From assembly GCA_029204225.1 (NCBI GenBank), contig MU831871.1:1-64000 (forward strand): 64,000 nucleotides of DNA. Reading direction: 5' to 3'. The stretch comes from Diphasiastrum complanatum. Taxonomy: Eukaryota > Streptophyta > Lycopodiopsida > Lycopodiales > Lycopodiaceae. The position numbers were made by a program, and so were the translations under genes. A model generated the notes under the pieces. It made no database searches. It was given only the letters and a program-made list of their open reading frames with translations, and was not told the DNA's origin. Of this stretch, positions 34,770-44,425 are shown piece by piece. Position 1 is the first letter of the stretch. Each line of letters starts with the position of its first letter.

Positions 34770-35540
34770 CTTGGCAAGTCTAATAGAGTCCAGGCAATTT
34801 GCGAGTAAATAGAGTGCAAGTTTTGCGAGTTGTCTTTTATTAGTATCATTAATTGTCAATACCAATAGTTATGGGTAATTTGATGCACCATAAAGATAGA
34901 GTTACAGAGATTTTAGTCGAGTCCATCATCATTGGAAAGATCAAGAGGCTATCTACTCTGACCACCGTCCAGGTTGTGGCATCTACTTCACCATTTCCAT
35001 TTTAACTACCGTTGTTTATGCGTTTCAAATTTTCTAACAATATTGTTGAATAGCCATTCCAAAATACAGATAGAGGTTATTGTGTTTTGCAAAATAATTT
35101 GTATAAAATTCGTTAGAAAAGATTCCACATGCTCCAAATATTTGATCATTGCTTTTGAAAATGGTAGCACAAAATAGACCAAATGCGCTAAGCATAAAAA
35201 CAACGTAACAAAGAGTAAACCAGGTAATCTGAAGCACACGAATCTGGTCTTCCAAAAAGAACCATGCAATGAAAATGGTCTTCCAAAAAAAATCCACATG
35301 GAAGCACATCAAATGTTAACTATGTTGCATCTATAGTTTATTCATCCTCACACTCGTCATCCACATAAATACAAGCACGAGCACGTTTTTTGCTCGAGGA
35401 TCTTTTCGCAACATCCTCGTTTCCCATTGCTTTTGCCAATGACTCTGCATAGGATGGAAATTGACTGGATTATGCAAGCACGGATATAGAGAAGCACATC
35501 CAAGCTAATAAAAAAGCTAGCTAACTTATTTATACATACC
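34770..35540. other. No gene seen
   Basis: AT-rich spacer between a lone LTR and the 3' end of the methyltransferase pseudogene. It would hold the latter's 3' untranslated region, but no polyadenylation signal is firmly identified. Confidence 0.4.
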
Positions 35541-35544
35541 ATTT

Positions 35545-35636
35545 CTAGAAGTCATCAAAATCCCACTCGTCAAGATCTTCATCATTGTCCTCATCAGTGT
35601 AAACTAGCATTGCTTGTGTAGGGACAAATGATGATT
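35545..35636 (-). pseudogene. Methyltransferase pseudogene: last exon, acidic tail
   Basis: Splices in phase (KRY|ESSFVPTQ) through an 88-base intron and ends YTDEDNDEDLDEWDFDDF and a TAG stop. The clean splice and natural stop support the gene model. Confidence 0.65.
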
Positions 35637-35724
35637 CTACATCACATACTTTTTGAATAAGTGAAAATACAACATAGTTTGTTCTCATAATCAACAACAA
35701 AAAGAAAGGACAAACAAAACAAAC

Positions 35725-35945
35725 CATATCGCTTCAAGGCTAGATCCAATGTTGCCTGATCCGAACCCATTGCAATGCAATGTCGTCCTGTGCGTCTACA
35801 AGCATACAATGTTCTGCCTCTGCCCATAAATGGGTCAACAACCACACCTAAATGCTTGCAACACATCTCTACAATGAAATGCAAGAAATGAGGACTCTTC
35901 TCCATCCCTCCTCGTGCCGGCAAAGTCTCTTTGTCACAGGGTAAT
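35725..35945 (-). pseudogene. Methyltransferase pseudogene: cofactor-binding exon
   Basis: Minus-strand text LPARGGMEKSPHFLHFIVEM, then CCKHLGVVVDPFMGRGRTLY, then ACRRTGRHCIAMGSD. This is the motif X to motif I unit of the N6/N4 methyltransferase family, which binds S-adenosylmethionine: a KP-like start, helix, then DPFxGxGxT and a G-R-x-x-I strand. The loop has Arg for Ser and for the first Thr. The exon ends at 35725 with a GT donor in phase with the last exon. Confidence 0.75.
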
Positions 35946-36119
35946 AATGTATCTAGTGGTCATTCATACTCCCAAACAAGGAAGGGTCAACCAAATCACA
36001 ATCACCCATGGGCAATTGTGGTGAAGCATCTAGGCGACATAAAATATAAACACCTAGCATATTCGCCTGGACAACACATTGGTGAATTTATCAATCATTG
36101 ATACAAGTATGATAACACA

Positions 36120-36600
36120 TTAGAAAATTGATATAATAGTGAGGGAAAAAATGCGTACCTGAATACCCTTTACACTCACTCCAAATTTATCAACGCCTCG
36201 TAGAATAGCTTCACGCATCACTCTCAGGCCACTTTTTTTGGCAACTCTAACAAGCAATGGTATTTCTGGCACACCAATAATTGAAACGACCAATCCATCA
36301 TCATCAAGTATTGCAGATGTAAATTGCATAGTACTCTCAAATCAATGATCATCCAATTTGTTCCATATAGGGACATGGCCAGTTAATCCATCTGGAATAA
36401 TATTTGTGGGAAAATCGAGCAACACGAGGTCGGCACTATAAGAAACAGATTTTCCTCTCCTAGTCCTAGACCCCGTGCAAACTGATCATAAATGTGAGAG
36501 TATGGAAAGCATCTCGACTGTCGTCGTTTTCGATGCGGCACACTTGGCAATATTTAATATATCTCCGCACACGGTAAAAATCTACATAATTTGAGAACAA
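36120..36600 (-). pseudogene. Methyltransferase pseudogene: DPPY-side catalytic region
   Basis: The text reads FTVCGDILNIAKCA, an in-frame TGA, then SADLVLLDFPTNIIPDG, where amino methyltransferases have DLVxxDPPY. WNKLDDH follows, another TGA, and then SAILDDDGLVVSIIGVPEIP, the beta strand that follows in the fold. Asp of the motif is kept, but Pro-Pro-Tyr is Phe-Pro-Thr, expected to weaken or abolish target-base methylation. The first part (before SADLV) is also open in another frame, so its reading is less certain. Confidence 0.55.
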
Positions 36601-36744
36601 GATGAATATCAGAATTTGAAAAACACATGACAAAATATGTGTTTTTTAATGCTAGCATGTTAATGTCCAAATAACATTTACTGTACCTTGCTGTTGGACT
36701 TGGATGAATCGAACAATGGCTTCATGAATTCAAAAGACTCGCGG

Positions 36745-37812
36745 TCACTTTGCACTATGGGCCATTGCATGAATGGTGACAATCACAGGTGTAATTGCTT
36801 GTTCCTTTCCTTTGGGACTTACCTTTGCTAGACGTTGTCGTGGCACTCTATCTTCAGTTTGTTGGTCCTCATCCTTCCTGTACTGCAACTTAAAATCCAT
36901 AAAGTACTTATTGAAAGATTCTGCATTGTCCAATGACATAGGTCCCATAAATGAAAGTCAACTTCTCTCATCAACACCAAAACATTAAATTGTTATTTAA
37001 TACCAAATATTGTGAAACAAGATATGCGATAGAAAAATCGCTAGAAAATATGCACAGATCTACAAAACACTTACGCAAAGCCATACACTCTGCTAACACT
37101 TTGCTTGCTATTTCAAACAAGTACTCCAGCCAAGTTTCTTTGGCAATCCACAATCTAAAATCTTTATTATTTTTTGGGATACCAAATTGGCCACTCATAG
37201 GACCAACACACCATTTAAGCCACTTGCATTTTGTCTCATTTGGAACTGAAGAACAACACAAGTGATGCAACTTTTCTATACCAAGTGTGACCCCCATACT
37301 GGTGGTTTCTGTGCTGGTCACCAACTCAAACCATTCAATGCCCAAAGCAGGGTTCACTATGCCCAGCATTTTTGCCATCTTGTTTGTCCATCTGTAGTGA
37401 ACAATAGATTCGGCTTCTTTTATGGTCTTGTGTGCTTTGTCCATGCCAACATTGAACTTGGCTCTAACCTCATCCATCTCTTGTGCAATGTCATGCTACA
37501 CATTCATCATGCACTCAACTCAGAACTGCACGCAATAAATATCTTGGCCAAAAAACATTTTCTCAACAATAGAAAAATGCAACATGCTCAATAATGCATA
37601 CCTCATATAGCACTCTAGCGAGCATATAACGTGTAAGAGGATACCACATGATGTTTCCACGTTTCAATTCTATTGCTCATATCTTTTCCACCTCAGCTAG
37701 TTCAACGTCCATAAATTTTGTCTTGAAATAATCAAATGAACACTCACACAATCGTCGAACACTATACAACTGATCGCCCAACTCAGTTTTTACAATTCCA
37801 ATCTCATTTAGC
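36745..37812 (-). pseudogene. Methyltransferase pseudogene: middle exons
   Basis: Exon 37812-37602 (LNEIGIVKTELGDQLYSVRR) contains an in-frame TGA at 37677-37679. It splices in phase to exon 37495-37075, open for about 140 codons (MDEVRAKFNVGMDKAHKTIK, WTNKMAKMLGIVNPALGIEW, LCCSSVPNETKCKWLKWC). A further exon-like stretch, 36948-36823 (NAESFNKYFMDFKLQYRKDE), ends at a good donor (AAAG|GTAAGT), but its acceptor could not be placed in phase. No domain is recognised; the Trp/Cys-rich text looks like a structured linker. Confidence 0.5.
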
Positions 37813-37903
37813 CTGATTCAGATTGACAATCAATCAACAAATAAATTATCCAAGCAATTACTACCAACCAAATTTAAGGAAATACTAAAGCTACTAGACA
37901 AAC

Positions 37904-38819
37904 CTGTTGATTCGGTTCATGGAAGATAGTAGTGCCATTCCACTCTGGACATCAGGCTTGATGAAGCTGGCTCGGACCAGCACATGCCTACTTATGTCAC
38001 ACGACAAATCCTCATGTATTGCCTCCATCCAACCAACGACCCAATGATTTCTGTCCCAACAAATGAACATGCGACCCTGCATGTCGCTCCAACATGTGTC
38101 ATGAGAGATTGCTTCATCAAACTCAGAACTTAATTGTTCCCAAATTCGATCCCAAAGGGCTTTTACATGGTCTTTTACAAGCACACTTTGCCCAGTGGGT
38201 GTTGCCATAGACAAAACAAAATCACCCTTCTCCATTAAGTACCCATCTTCTTTGAACAAGCGTTTCATATGCAACCTTTGTTTTCCAATAGTTCGAATTG
38301 CTCGATGGGACAAAATTTGACACAATGGAATTAATGGTGGTGGAGTGTCTCTATTCACCCTCAGTAGAGCCATTGTGTTTGAAAGCATATCTAGATGGAA
38401 TGTCAAGGGAACTATACCAATCTCATCTACTGGCATTGACTTCTTTCTCCCTCTCTTATCTCCCAATGCAACAACTTCTCCACTTGCATGGGCATCATCA
38501 ATATCCGTAGCTATTACTCCAGTGTCCACAAATGACTGGGTTGTCTGCATAAACTCAATCAATTCCATATTCTGAATATCTTCAATTGGGTCAGTGACAC
38601 CTATGTCATGAATAACCTGAAAGCCAATAATTTATCATAAGCCAACTCACCAATATGATTTAGACCAAAATTATATCTCACAAATAAACAATATATACCA
38701 ACCTCTTCAACCAATGCATCATCCGACAAGTGCATGCAAGAGCTTTCCGTATGTTCCATTTGACGAAGTGTTTTCGCTTGTGATCTTGTCAAAACCATGT
38801 TGTGCATTTTACTTGCCAT
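37904..38819 (-). pseudogene. Methyltransferase pseudogene: first two exons, possible ParB-like domain
   Basis: Exon 1 starts at Met 38819 (MASKMHNMVLTRSQAKTLRQ) and runs to about 38700. Exon 2 runs 38616-37904, open throughout for over 230 codons. Exon 2 contains GDKRGRKKSMPVDEIG (basic), PPPLIPLCQILSHRAIRTIG, FKEDGYLMEKGDFVLS, and GRMFICWDRNHWVVGWMEAI. The last block sits where ParB-like domains have their (V/I)xDGxHRxxA motif; here Gly and Arg are replaced, so the resemblance is only suggestive. ParB-like and amino-methyltransferase domains are often fused in phages and bacteria, which fits the C-terminal half. The exon 1 donor could be at GAG|GTTGGT or GGTTG|GTATAT; both leave an open reading. 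Confidence 0.5.
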
Positions 38820-38855
38820 TGCTTGTATTAGCAAGATTGTACAACACAATAACAA

Positions 38856-39890
38856 TATAAAACATCACCCATTTAAAACAATTCAAAGTACCCACATTGG
38901 CACCCACTTACCGATTCTTTTTCAAGCAAGACTATAGGATGTCTCCAATTCCTAGACCACATTAGGGTTTTGCCTGTTAGCAAAAAAACATAAAAAAATT
39001 AGACCAAAATAACAACTGAAATACATAGCTCAAAACTTTTTTAGTATTATTACATGACCAAAAGTTTGTCATAATCAAAACCAGGTCCAGAGAAGTTTGT
39101 CAAAACCATAATCAGGTCTAGAGAAGCAAGGAAAATGATAACATTATAGCAGGGTCCAGAGCCTTCTTTAAAGAGAAGGATTGTGGCTTTTGCAATCACT
39201 AATTGTCCTAGGGGGCTTCTTTCTATTTAATTTAATCCTTCTTGGAGTTGGAATTAATCCTTCTTTCTAACCCAGTGCTCAAGAAAATAGACAGAGTATA
39301 AAAACAGGATTTGCATAACTTCTAAAAAATAAGATTCTATTGTAAATAATCTATTCAGCTTTTGAATATATGTTCCTAATAACTGAAAAGGTTTAAGCTA
39401 TGTGGGTTTTGTGGTTTAAATTTTTAGGGCAGATCGATCATAAGTTTTTCGAGGCAAATCTATTTTTGACAATCTCGTGCCAACCTTGGCATTCATAATA
39501 TGTTTACATATGAATATGACATTTGACAACTGTTCACTATCTCACTACTCATATGAACGACATTTGAGCTGTAGTCAGACAAATTTTTTTTGCCTAACTG
39601 CAGCTCGTCTGGTTGTAGCAAATGACAATTAGTTAGTCTTTGCTTGAAAAAGAAGTGAGGGAAGCTGGAGTTTCCATACCATATAGCAGTTAAAGAAAAA
39701 TTACTATCTACGTTTCTGCAACGAAGTATTACAGCGCACCAAAACTCCCAGGTTCAAAATGGAGTGTCTGACAGAGAAACCAAAGATAACTGACAGAGGT
39801 TAGGTAACAGACACATTGCCACATTTCCACTGCACTTTCTTATGGGTGAGAAAAAGAGGAATTTGTAGTCCCTTCTTATTTAGATGTCAG
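38856..39890. other. No gene seen
   Basis: Upstream side of the methyltransferase pseudogene. It would contain its promoter, but no convincing TATA box or conserved element can be picked out. AT-rich. Confidence 0.35.
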
Positions 39891-40189
39891 ATCTAGAAAT
39901 AGAAAATGAAATCTCACTAACCTCCGATTGCTCTACAGCCAGCCAGGTAAGAAGAAATTGCCTGACTGCAGCTCGCAAGTAGTTCAAATTGCTCTGTGCC
40001 AGACAAGTAGTTAGCTCGAGAAGAACTTTTGCCAGGCTTAATTAAATCAACAGCACTAGGTTTTCTAGGCTTAAATTAGCACCTCAAACTTTGCTATCGC
40101 ATTCCATAAACAACAAATAAGCTACTCAATTCTGACACATATTCCAATCAAACACAAGTTTCCAATCATATCAGCTAGATTCGACAGTT

Positions 40190-40888
40190 TTGGTGAGAAT
40201 GCCACATAGGATTTTATTGGTGGATTCCGCCTAGCCATTGCATCGTGGATAGTATGGAGAACTTTTGCAATGTACCACAAAATTTTTTGAATGGAGATCT
40301 GCTATGACAGAGTTAAGGAAATGTGTACCCCTATCACTGATAAGTTATAGAAGACATTCAAAACGAACTATAACCTGTTCATAGAAAAATTTTGCGGTAG
40401 AACAAGCGTCAACATTGCGAACTACTCTTGCTTCAACCTATTTGGTGCAATAGTCTGTAGCTACTATGATGTAACGAGATTGTGTCTGTCGAGCAGCGAG
40501 ACTAAGGGGTCCTACATAATCAATTCCTCATTTTTGGAAAGTTTGATCAGTGGTTACAGGGTGTAAAAACATTTAGTCGGTCTTTTGAAAGCGTTTTGTA
40601 CGTTGGCAGACATCAGAGGCCTTAGTGTAATTGTACGTATCCTTGAAGAGTGTCACGCCACCAAAACCCAGCCAAGAGGATTTTCTTAGTAGTCATTTCA
40701 GAAGAGAAATGGCCTGCACCAATACCTTCATGAGTGAGGAAAATTACAGAGGGTACTTCACCTTTAGTAAGACATCGTCGGATGATTCCATGTAACCCTT
40801 GCTTGTAGAGTTGTCTTGCAATTAATGTATAAGGTTTGGTTTTGAGGACCAATGCACATTGTTCAGGTTTAGACAAGGAAGGATCCAT
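40190..40888 (-). pseudogene. Gypsy integrase: zinc domain and broken core
   Basis: QLYKQGLHGIIRRCLTKGEVP and THEGIGAGHFSSEMTTKKIL with GFWWRD are the HHCC region. Then, in broken frames, FQKWGIDYVGPLSLAARQTQ, SRYIIVATDY, a stop, VEARVVRNVDA, and LISDRGTHFLNSVIADL with the second Asp, then AESTNKIL with the Glu. Multiple stops. Confidence 0.85.
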
Positions 40889-41184
40889 CTGCCCTGAAGT
40901 TAAATATTCTGTGATTTTCTTAGCCCATACGAGTGTAGAGTCAACTTAGAAAATGATGGCATCTGGTAAATAATCATTGACGCCTTGATCAGGGGTGGGA
41001 AGGTTAGGGATTTGTGACAGATGATCTGCTAGAAAATGTTGAACTCCTTTCTAAACTCAAATTCTCGTAGTATTAGGATCCATCTAGTAATATGGCCTGT
41101 GGTGCAAGTCTTGTTGATGAGATACAACAGTGCTTGATGAGTGAAGAATGCAAAAACTTTTTCCATAAGATAATGGCAAAACTT

Positions 41185-41640
41185 CTAAACCGCATATACC
41201 ATTGCCAAGGCTTCACGTTCGGTAGTGGTATAATTGACTTCAGCAGGTATCAATTGTCTACTAAGAAAACAGATTGGGTAATCCTTTTTGAATTCTCCCA
41301 ATTGGGTGATCACTGCTCTAATGGCATACTTGGATGCATTGGTATGCACATGTAATTCTTTAGAATAATCAAGAGCCCGAAGGATAGGTGCTTTGGTAAG
41401 GGCTTCTTTGAGTTGATTAAATGCGACGCGTTGTTCATCCGTCCATTTGGGAACTACAACTACTTTGTAAATTAAGCGTGCTTCATTAGCAAAATCGAAA
41501 ATAAAGCACCGATAGTAGTTGGCGTGGCCAAGGAAAGAGTAAACTTTGCATATTGTACGCGGTGTCGATAGATTTTGAATGATAAGGATTTTTTCGGGGT
41601 CAGTGACAATGCCATTTTGGAAAATAAAATGTCCTAACAC
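41185..41640 (-). pseudogene. Gypsy RNase H
   Basis: TDPEKILIIQNLSTPRTICK, VYSFLGHANYYRCFIFDFA, WTDEQRVAFNQLKEALTKAP, then LHVHTNASKYAIRAVITQ, where the catalytic Asp of DASxxAIGAV is Asn. FLSRQLIPAEVNYTTTEREA follows, with its Glu. Confidence 0.88.
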
Positions 41641-41677
41641 AATACCATGTGTTACCCAAATCTGGCATTTTTCAGGA

Positions 41678-42022
41678 TTAAGGGAGATGTCGAAACGTTG
41701 ACATTGGATAAAAAAATTTGAGCACAGATAGATGGCATGTTTCTTCTAAATGTGCACCTAAATCGTCCAAGTAAACCTCTAGGATATCGCCCATCTGCTG
41801 AGAAAAGACAGCTTGCATAACACGTTGGAAGGTGCTAGGGGCATTGCAGAGACCAAAAGGCATGACTTTCCAGTGGGAGGTTCCCCATTCTGTGGCAAAA
41901 ACAGTTTTATCTTGATCTTCTTCAGCAATTTGGATCATATTGTATCCGCTAAAGCCATCTAAGGAGGAGTAAGCCTCATCATTTGCTAAATTTTCTAAGA
42001 TGAATTCAATGATCACGTTCAA
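41678..42022 (-). pseudogene. Gypsy reverse transcriptase, partial
   Basis: AYSSLDGFSGYNMIQIAEED, QDKTVFATEWGTSHWKVMPF, GLCNAPSTFQRVMQAVFSQQ, and the active site VYLDDLGAH with both Asp of the Y-x-D-D motif. The N-terminal fingers part is missing or broken, and a frameshift follows after the active site. Confidence 0.9.
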
Positions 42023-42173
42023 AGGGTGATGGTTCGCGCAGGGCCTTCATAGGGTGAATTACCATTTGGCTCACGTTGAGCTTGGGGTAATTGGATTGTG
42101 ACATCCTCGATTATATAGTCCTGAAAGTATGCAGGGACATCATGGGTTGGAGATTCAAGGGGGGCCTTGTCTT

Positions 42174-42902
42174 TCACCTGCCGGGAGGTGATCGGGAACG
42201 TTTGGGGGTTGGTGTAGGAATAGAGGCAATCTCAGGAACTTCCCTAACAGTTGTGAGGTTGCCAGGTGGTTGAATTTGAAGTGGTTTTTTCATCTCCTCT
42301 TTCATAGCATGGCCACGTGGTTGAGGCTTTGGCTGTGGGGAGGTGTGTGGATGAGGAACGGGTGGTATGTCATGGAGAACCTCGTCATCAATTTGAAAGA
42401 TGGTCTCCTCCTCGCATAGATCCCATGGATAGTTTGGGCATTTGGCACAGTAAAATTTTGTATCAGACTTTTTAATTGTAACCTTGGCAACTGGTTCCAC
42501 CTTAGAAGAATGTTGCAGATAGGCCCTAAGTGGAAGTGCCTCCATGTAATTGAGGATCTGAATATCAGAAATGTCCAAATCTTCTGGGAAATTCCGAATT
42601 CGTAAGACATTCTCATCATCGACAAATAAATCTTCTGATTCATTAGTAGGTAGCCATGCAACATTTAGTAACTCATCATTGTGTGGAAGGATATCAATAA
42701 AATTGATATGGATGATAGGTGTATCAAGATCAGGTAATTGGTCATGATTGATCGGGAATGGAGAGGTACAATTATCCTCATGCTGAGCACAATAACCGAC
42801 ATTCACACAATCAATGGTAGCTAGACTGTGACTCCAGTTTATGATATCAGTGGTTTTAACATAACGACCTTTTTCGTGGCTGGATTGGTATGGTTCAAAC
42901 AC
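42174..42902 (-). pseudogene. Gypsy polyprotein region upstream of reverse transcriptase
   Basis: An open 243-codon stretch, acidic (IHINFIDILPHNDELLNVAW, NESEDLFVDDENVLRIRNFP), ending in a Pro/His-rich part (PPVPHPHTSPQPKPQPRG). No protease triad is visible. Its position just ahead of the reverse transcriptase on the same strand makes it the gag-pol linker. The frame is open through 42947, and its continuation lies beyond 54297. Confidence 0.5.
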
Positions 42903-42946
42903 TGAGTTGGTGGTCGAGGACCCTTCGTCATGGATGCGTGGTGACA

Positions 42947-42951
42947 GAACT
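42947..42951. other. Target-site duplication GAACT, left copy
   Basis: GAACT directly before the 5' LTR, repeated at 54293-54297 directly after the 3' LTR. Confidence 0.92.
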
Positions 42952-43444
42952 TGTCATGCCCATGACTGGTCTCGGGTAGCGTATCCACGCTAGGGACCGA
43001 TAGACCGACAACCCGTAAGTTAATTGTGACTATAAGATATTTGGAGCCCTTATGTGTACATGGTCATAATTAATGGTTGTAGGCCTAAACACTTGATGGT
43101 GGATTTGTATGGGTTTATCAGTGAGTCATTGGAGAACTGGATGATGTGGCCCAGATAGGCTGCAGAGGTGTCCAGTGAGGTGTCACAGTGCACTACTAGT
43201 GGTGCATGGGCCTTGGAGGGTATAAGTATACCTACTGGGCTCTCACTAGTGTATGATTGATAGCATGACCGGTGGTAGGATGCTGTTGGTGTGATGCCTC
43301 ATTCCTCTTTGAGATTGATCCATAGCTTGGGGGCTAGATCCGTTCAATCTAGGTTTGGTTGGGTTGGTTTGTCCACCATCAGGTCCCTTGTGTTGCTACT
43401 GATTGGCATGCTTAGAATAGGATCCTTGGATTTAGGACATTATA
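42952..43444 (+). repeat. 5' LTR of the 11.3-kb Gypsy
   Basis: 493 bp, TGTCATGCCCATGA to GGACATTATA. It differs from the 3' LTR by about 22 substitutions and two small indels. A TATA-like GGGTATAAGTATACC lies at about 43218-43232. Confidence 0.95.
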
Positions 43445-43445
43445 T

Positions 43446-43458
43446 TGGTATCAGAGCC
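43446..43458 (+). other. Primer-binding site, initiator Met tRNA type
   Basis: TGGTATCAGAGCC one base after the 5' LTR, the usual site of chromodomain-type plant Gypsy elements and of Copia. Confidence 0.95.
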
Positions 43459-44216
43459 AATTCTAAGCTTGTTTTTCCATTGATTTGTGTTCATGAAGAA
43501 ATTTCGAATTGTGAGAATTTTCCGTTGTGTGATATAGAATCTTGACACTATTTCAAGAATTCAGTGGAGTTTGCAACGATGTGGTGAAAGTGCGGATTAT
43601 GCTTCCCGTAGATTTCCTTGTTTGAAGTGTAATCGGTTGTGTGGTAAGTGAACTAACAGGTATACAATCAGTTCGATGTTTAGACACTTGATATTGGTTT
43701 TCAGGAAGTAAATTTCTGATTTTCAATTCATTTGTGTAGTCGTTCACTTCATTAGGGACACTTTTCCGTTAGCAACAGGACCAATAAGGGTAAATGATGG
43801 TTTTTTTGGCTTTTTGTTCTTTACATAGTAATTTAAGTGGTTTTGTTGGCTGTCTTTTGCTTTTTATTGAGCCAGTTTTGGCGTGAATCAGAGAAAAAGC
43901 AGGAAAAGAAGCACAAAAAAGACTAATCCCTGGTTGAGAGTGTTGGTGGTTTTTACAGGATTTGCAAGGCAATTCTTTCTGATTTACAAGTTTATGCTGG
44001 AGTCTTCTTCAAATTATTAGTGTTTTGCAGGGTGGAGTAATTTAGTAAAGCCATCTTTGTGATGGTATGAACTATTGTAAAGCCCATCCTATGGTTAAGA
44101 AGGGGTAGCCTGCAAATCGGTGTTTTGAAAAAATTTGGGCAGCATGTACCCTGTTTTCCAGCTATGATAGAGCCTGTGAATATGTAATCTGTAAAAATGA
44201 CTTGCTTATGCATTTG
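43459..44216 (+). other. Leader of the 11.3-kb Gypsy, no gene seen
   Basis: T- and G-rich text after the primer-binding site. Small minus-strand frames have no motifs. No gag is found after it. Confidence 0.5.
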
Positions 44217-44425
44217 TAAAATACGAGATGCACTTGAGATCCATCCGGGAGTTCCGATTGGTAAGCTAAGGATTTGATCTTTTTCAAGATCTAATATGGT
44301 CCTCTACATCTAGGGGAGGATTTGTAGTGCTAGTCTGTTTTCATTACACTTGAATCCATCGAGATTCTCAAAGAAATACCCAACCCCCCATTTGGAAGTC
44401 TCTCGGTGATATTTTCAGATTTGTA
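44217..44425 (-). repeat. Inverted repeat arm, left
   Basis: About 209 bases, reverse complement of 53318-53526 with some ten differences. Shared words are ATCCATCCGGGAGTTCCGAT, CTTTTTCAAGATCTAATATG, CACTTGAATCCATCGAGATT and CATTTGGAAGTCTCTCGGTG. Read on the minus strand, part of it encodes the same integrase C-terminal piece (ELPDGSQVHLVF) as the right arm on the plus strand. Confidence 0.9.

Larger units (their letters stand above)
35545..38819 (-). pseudogene. Multi-exon pseudogene: possible ParB-like region plus bacterial-type amino DNA methyltransferase
   Basis: A minus-strand gene with short GT-AG introns. At least three introns keep phase: 37903-37813, 37601-37496 and 35724-35637. The N-terminal exons are unfamiliar but include an FICWDRNHWVVGWMEAIHE stretch recalling the DGxHR motif of ParB-like domains. 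The C-terminal exons carry the two hallmark blocks of N4/N6 amino methyltransferases: an ADLVLLDFPTN segment in the place of DPPY, and VVVDPFMGRGRTLYACRRTG in the place of the DPFxGSGT cofactor loop. In that order the protein would be beta-class. An acidic tail ends it. In-frame TGA codons and altered catalytic residues say it is dead or not catalytic. The introns show it is a nuclear gene, not bacterial contamination. Confidence 0.6.
39900..42946 (-). mobile_element. Ty3/Gypsy pol remnant on the minus strand, interrupted at 42951
   Basis: Reading right to left: an acidic N-terminal region (42902-42174), reverse transcriptase (42022-41678), RNase H (41640-41185), integrase zinc domain (40888-40622) and integrase core (about 40620-40190). 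That is the Gypsy order with integrase last. Frameshifts separate the parts. The 5' part is cut by the Gypsy inserted at 42952-54292; the minus-strand frame can be read on across the excised insertion to about 54340. No LTRs are seen. Confidence 0.85.

Noticed and set aside
35545-38819. Bacterial contamination as the source of the methyltransferase-like text
   Set aside because: Several GT-AG introns with matching phase and the AT-rich plant-like surroundings show it is nuclear DNA.
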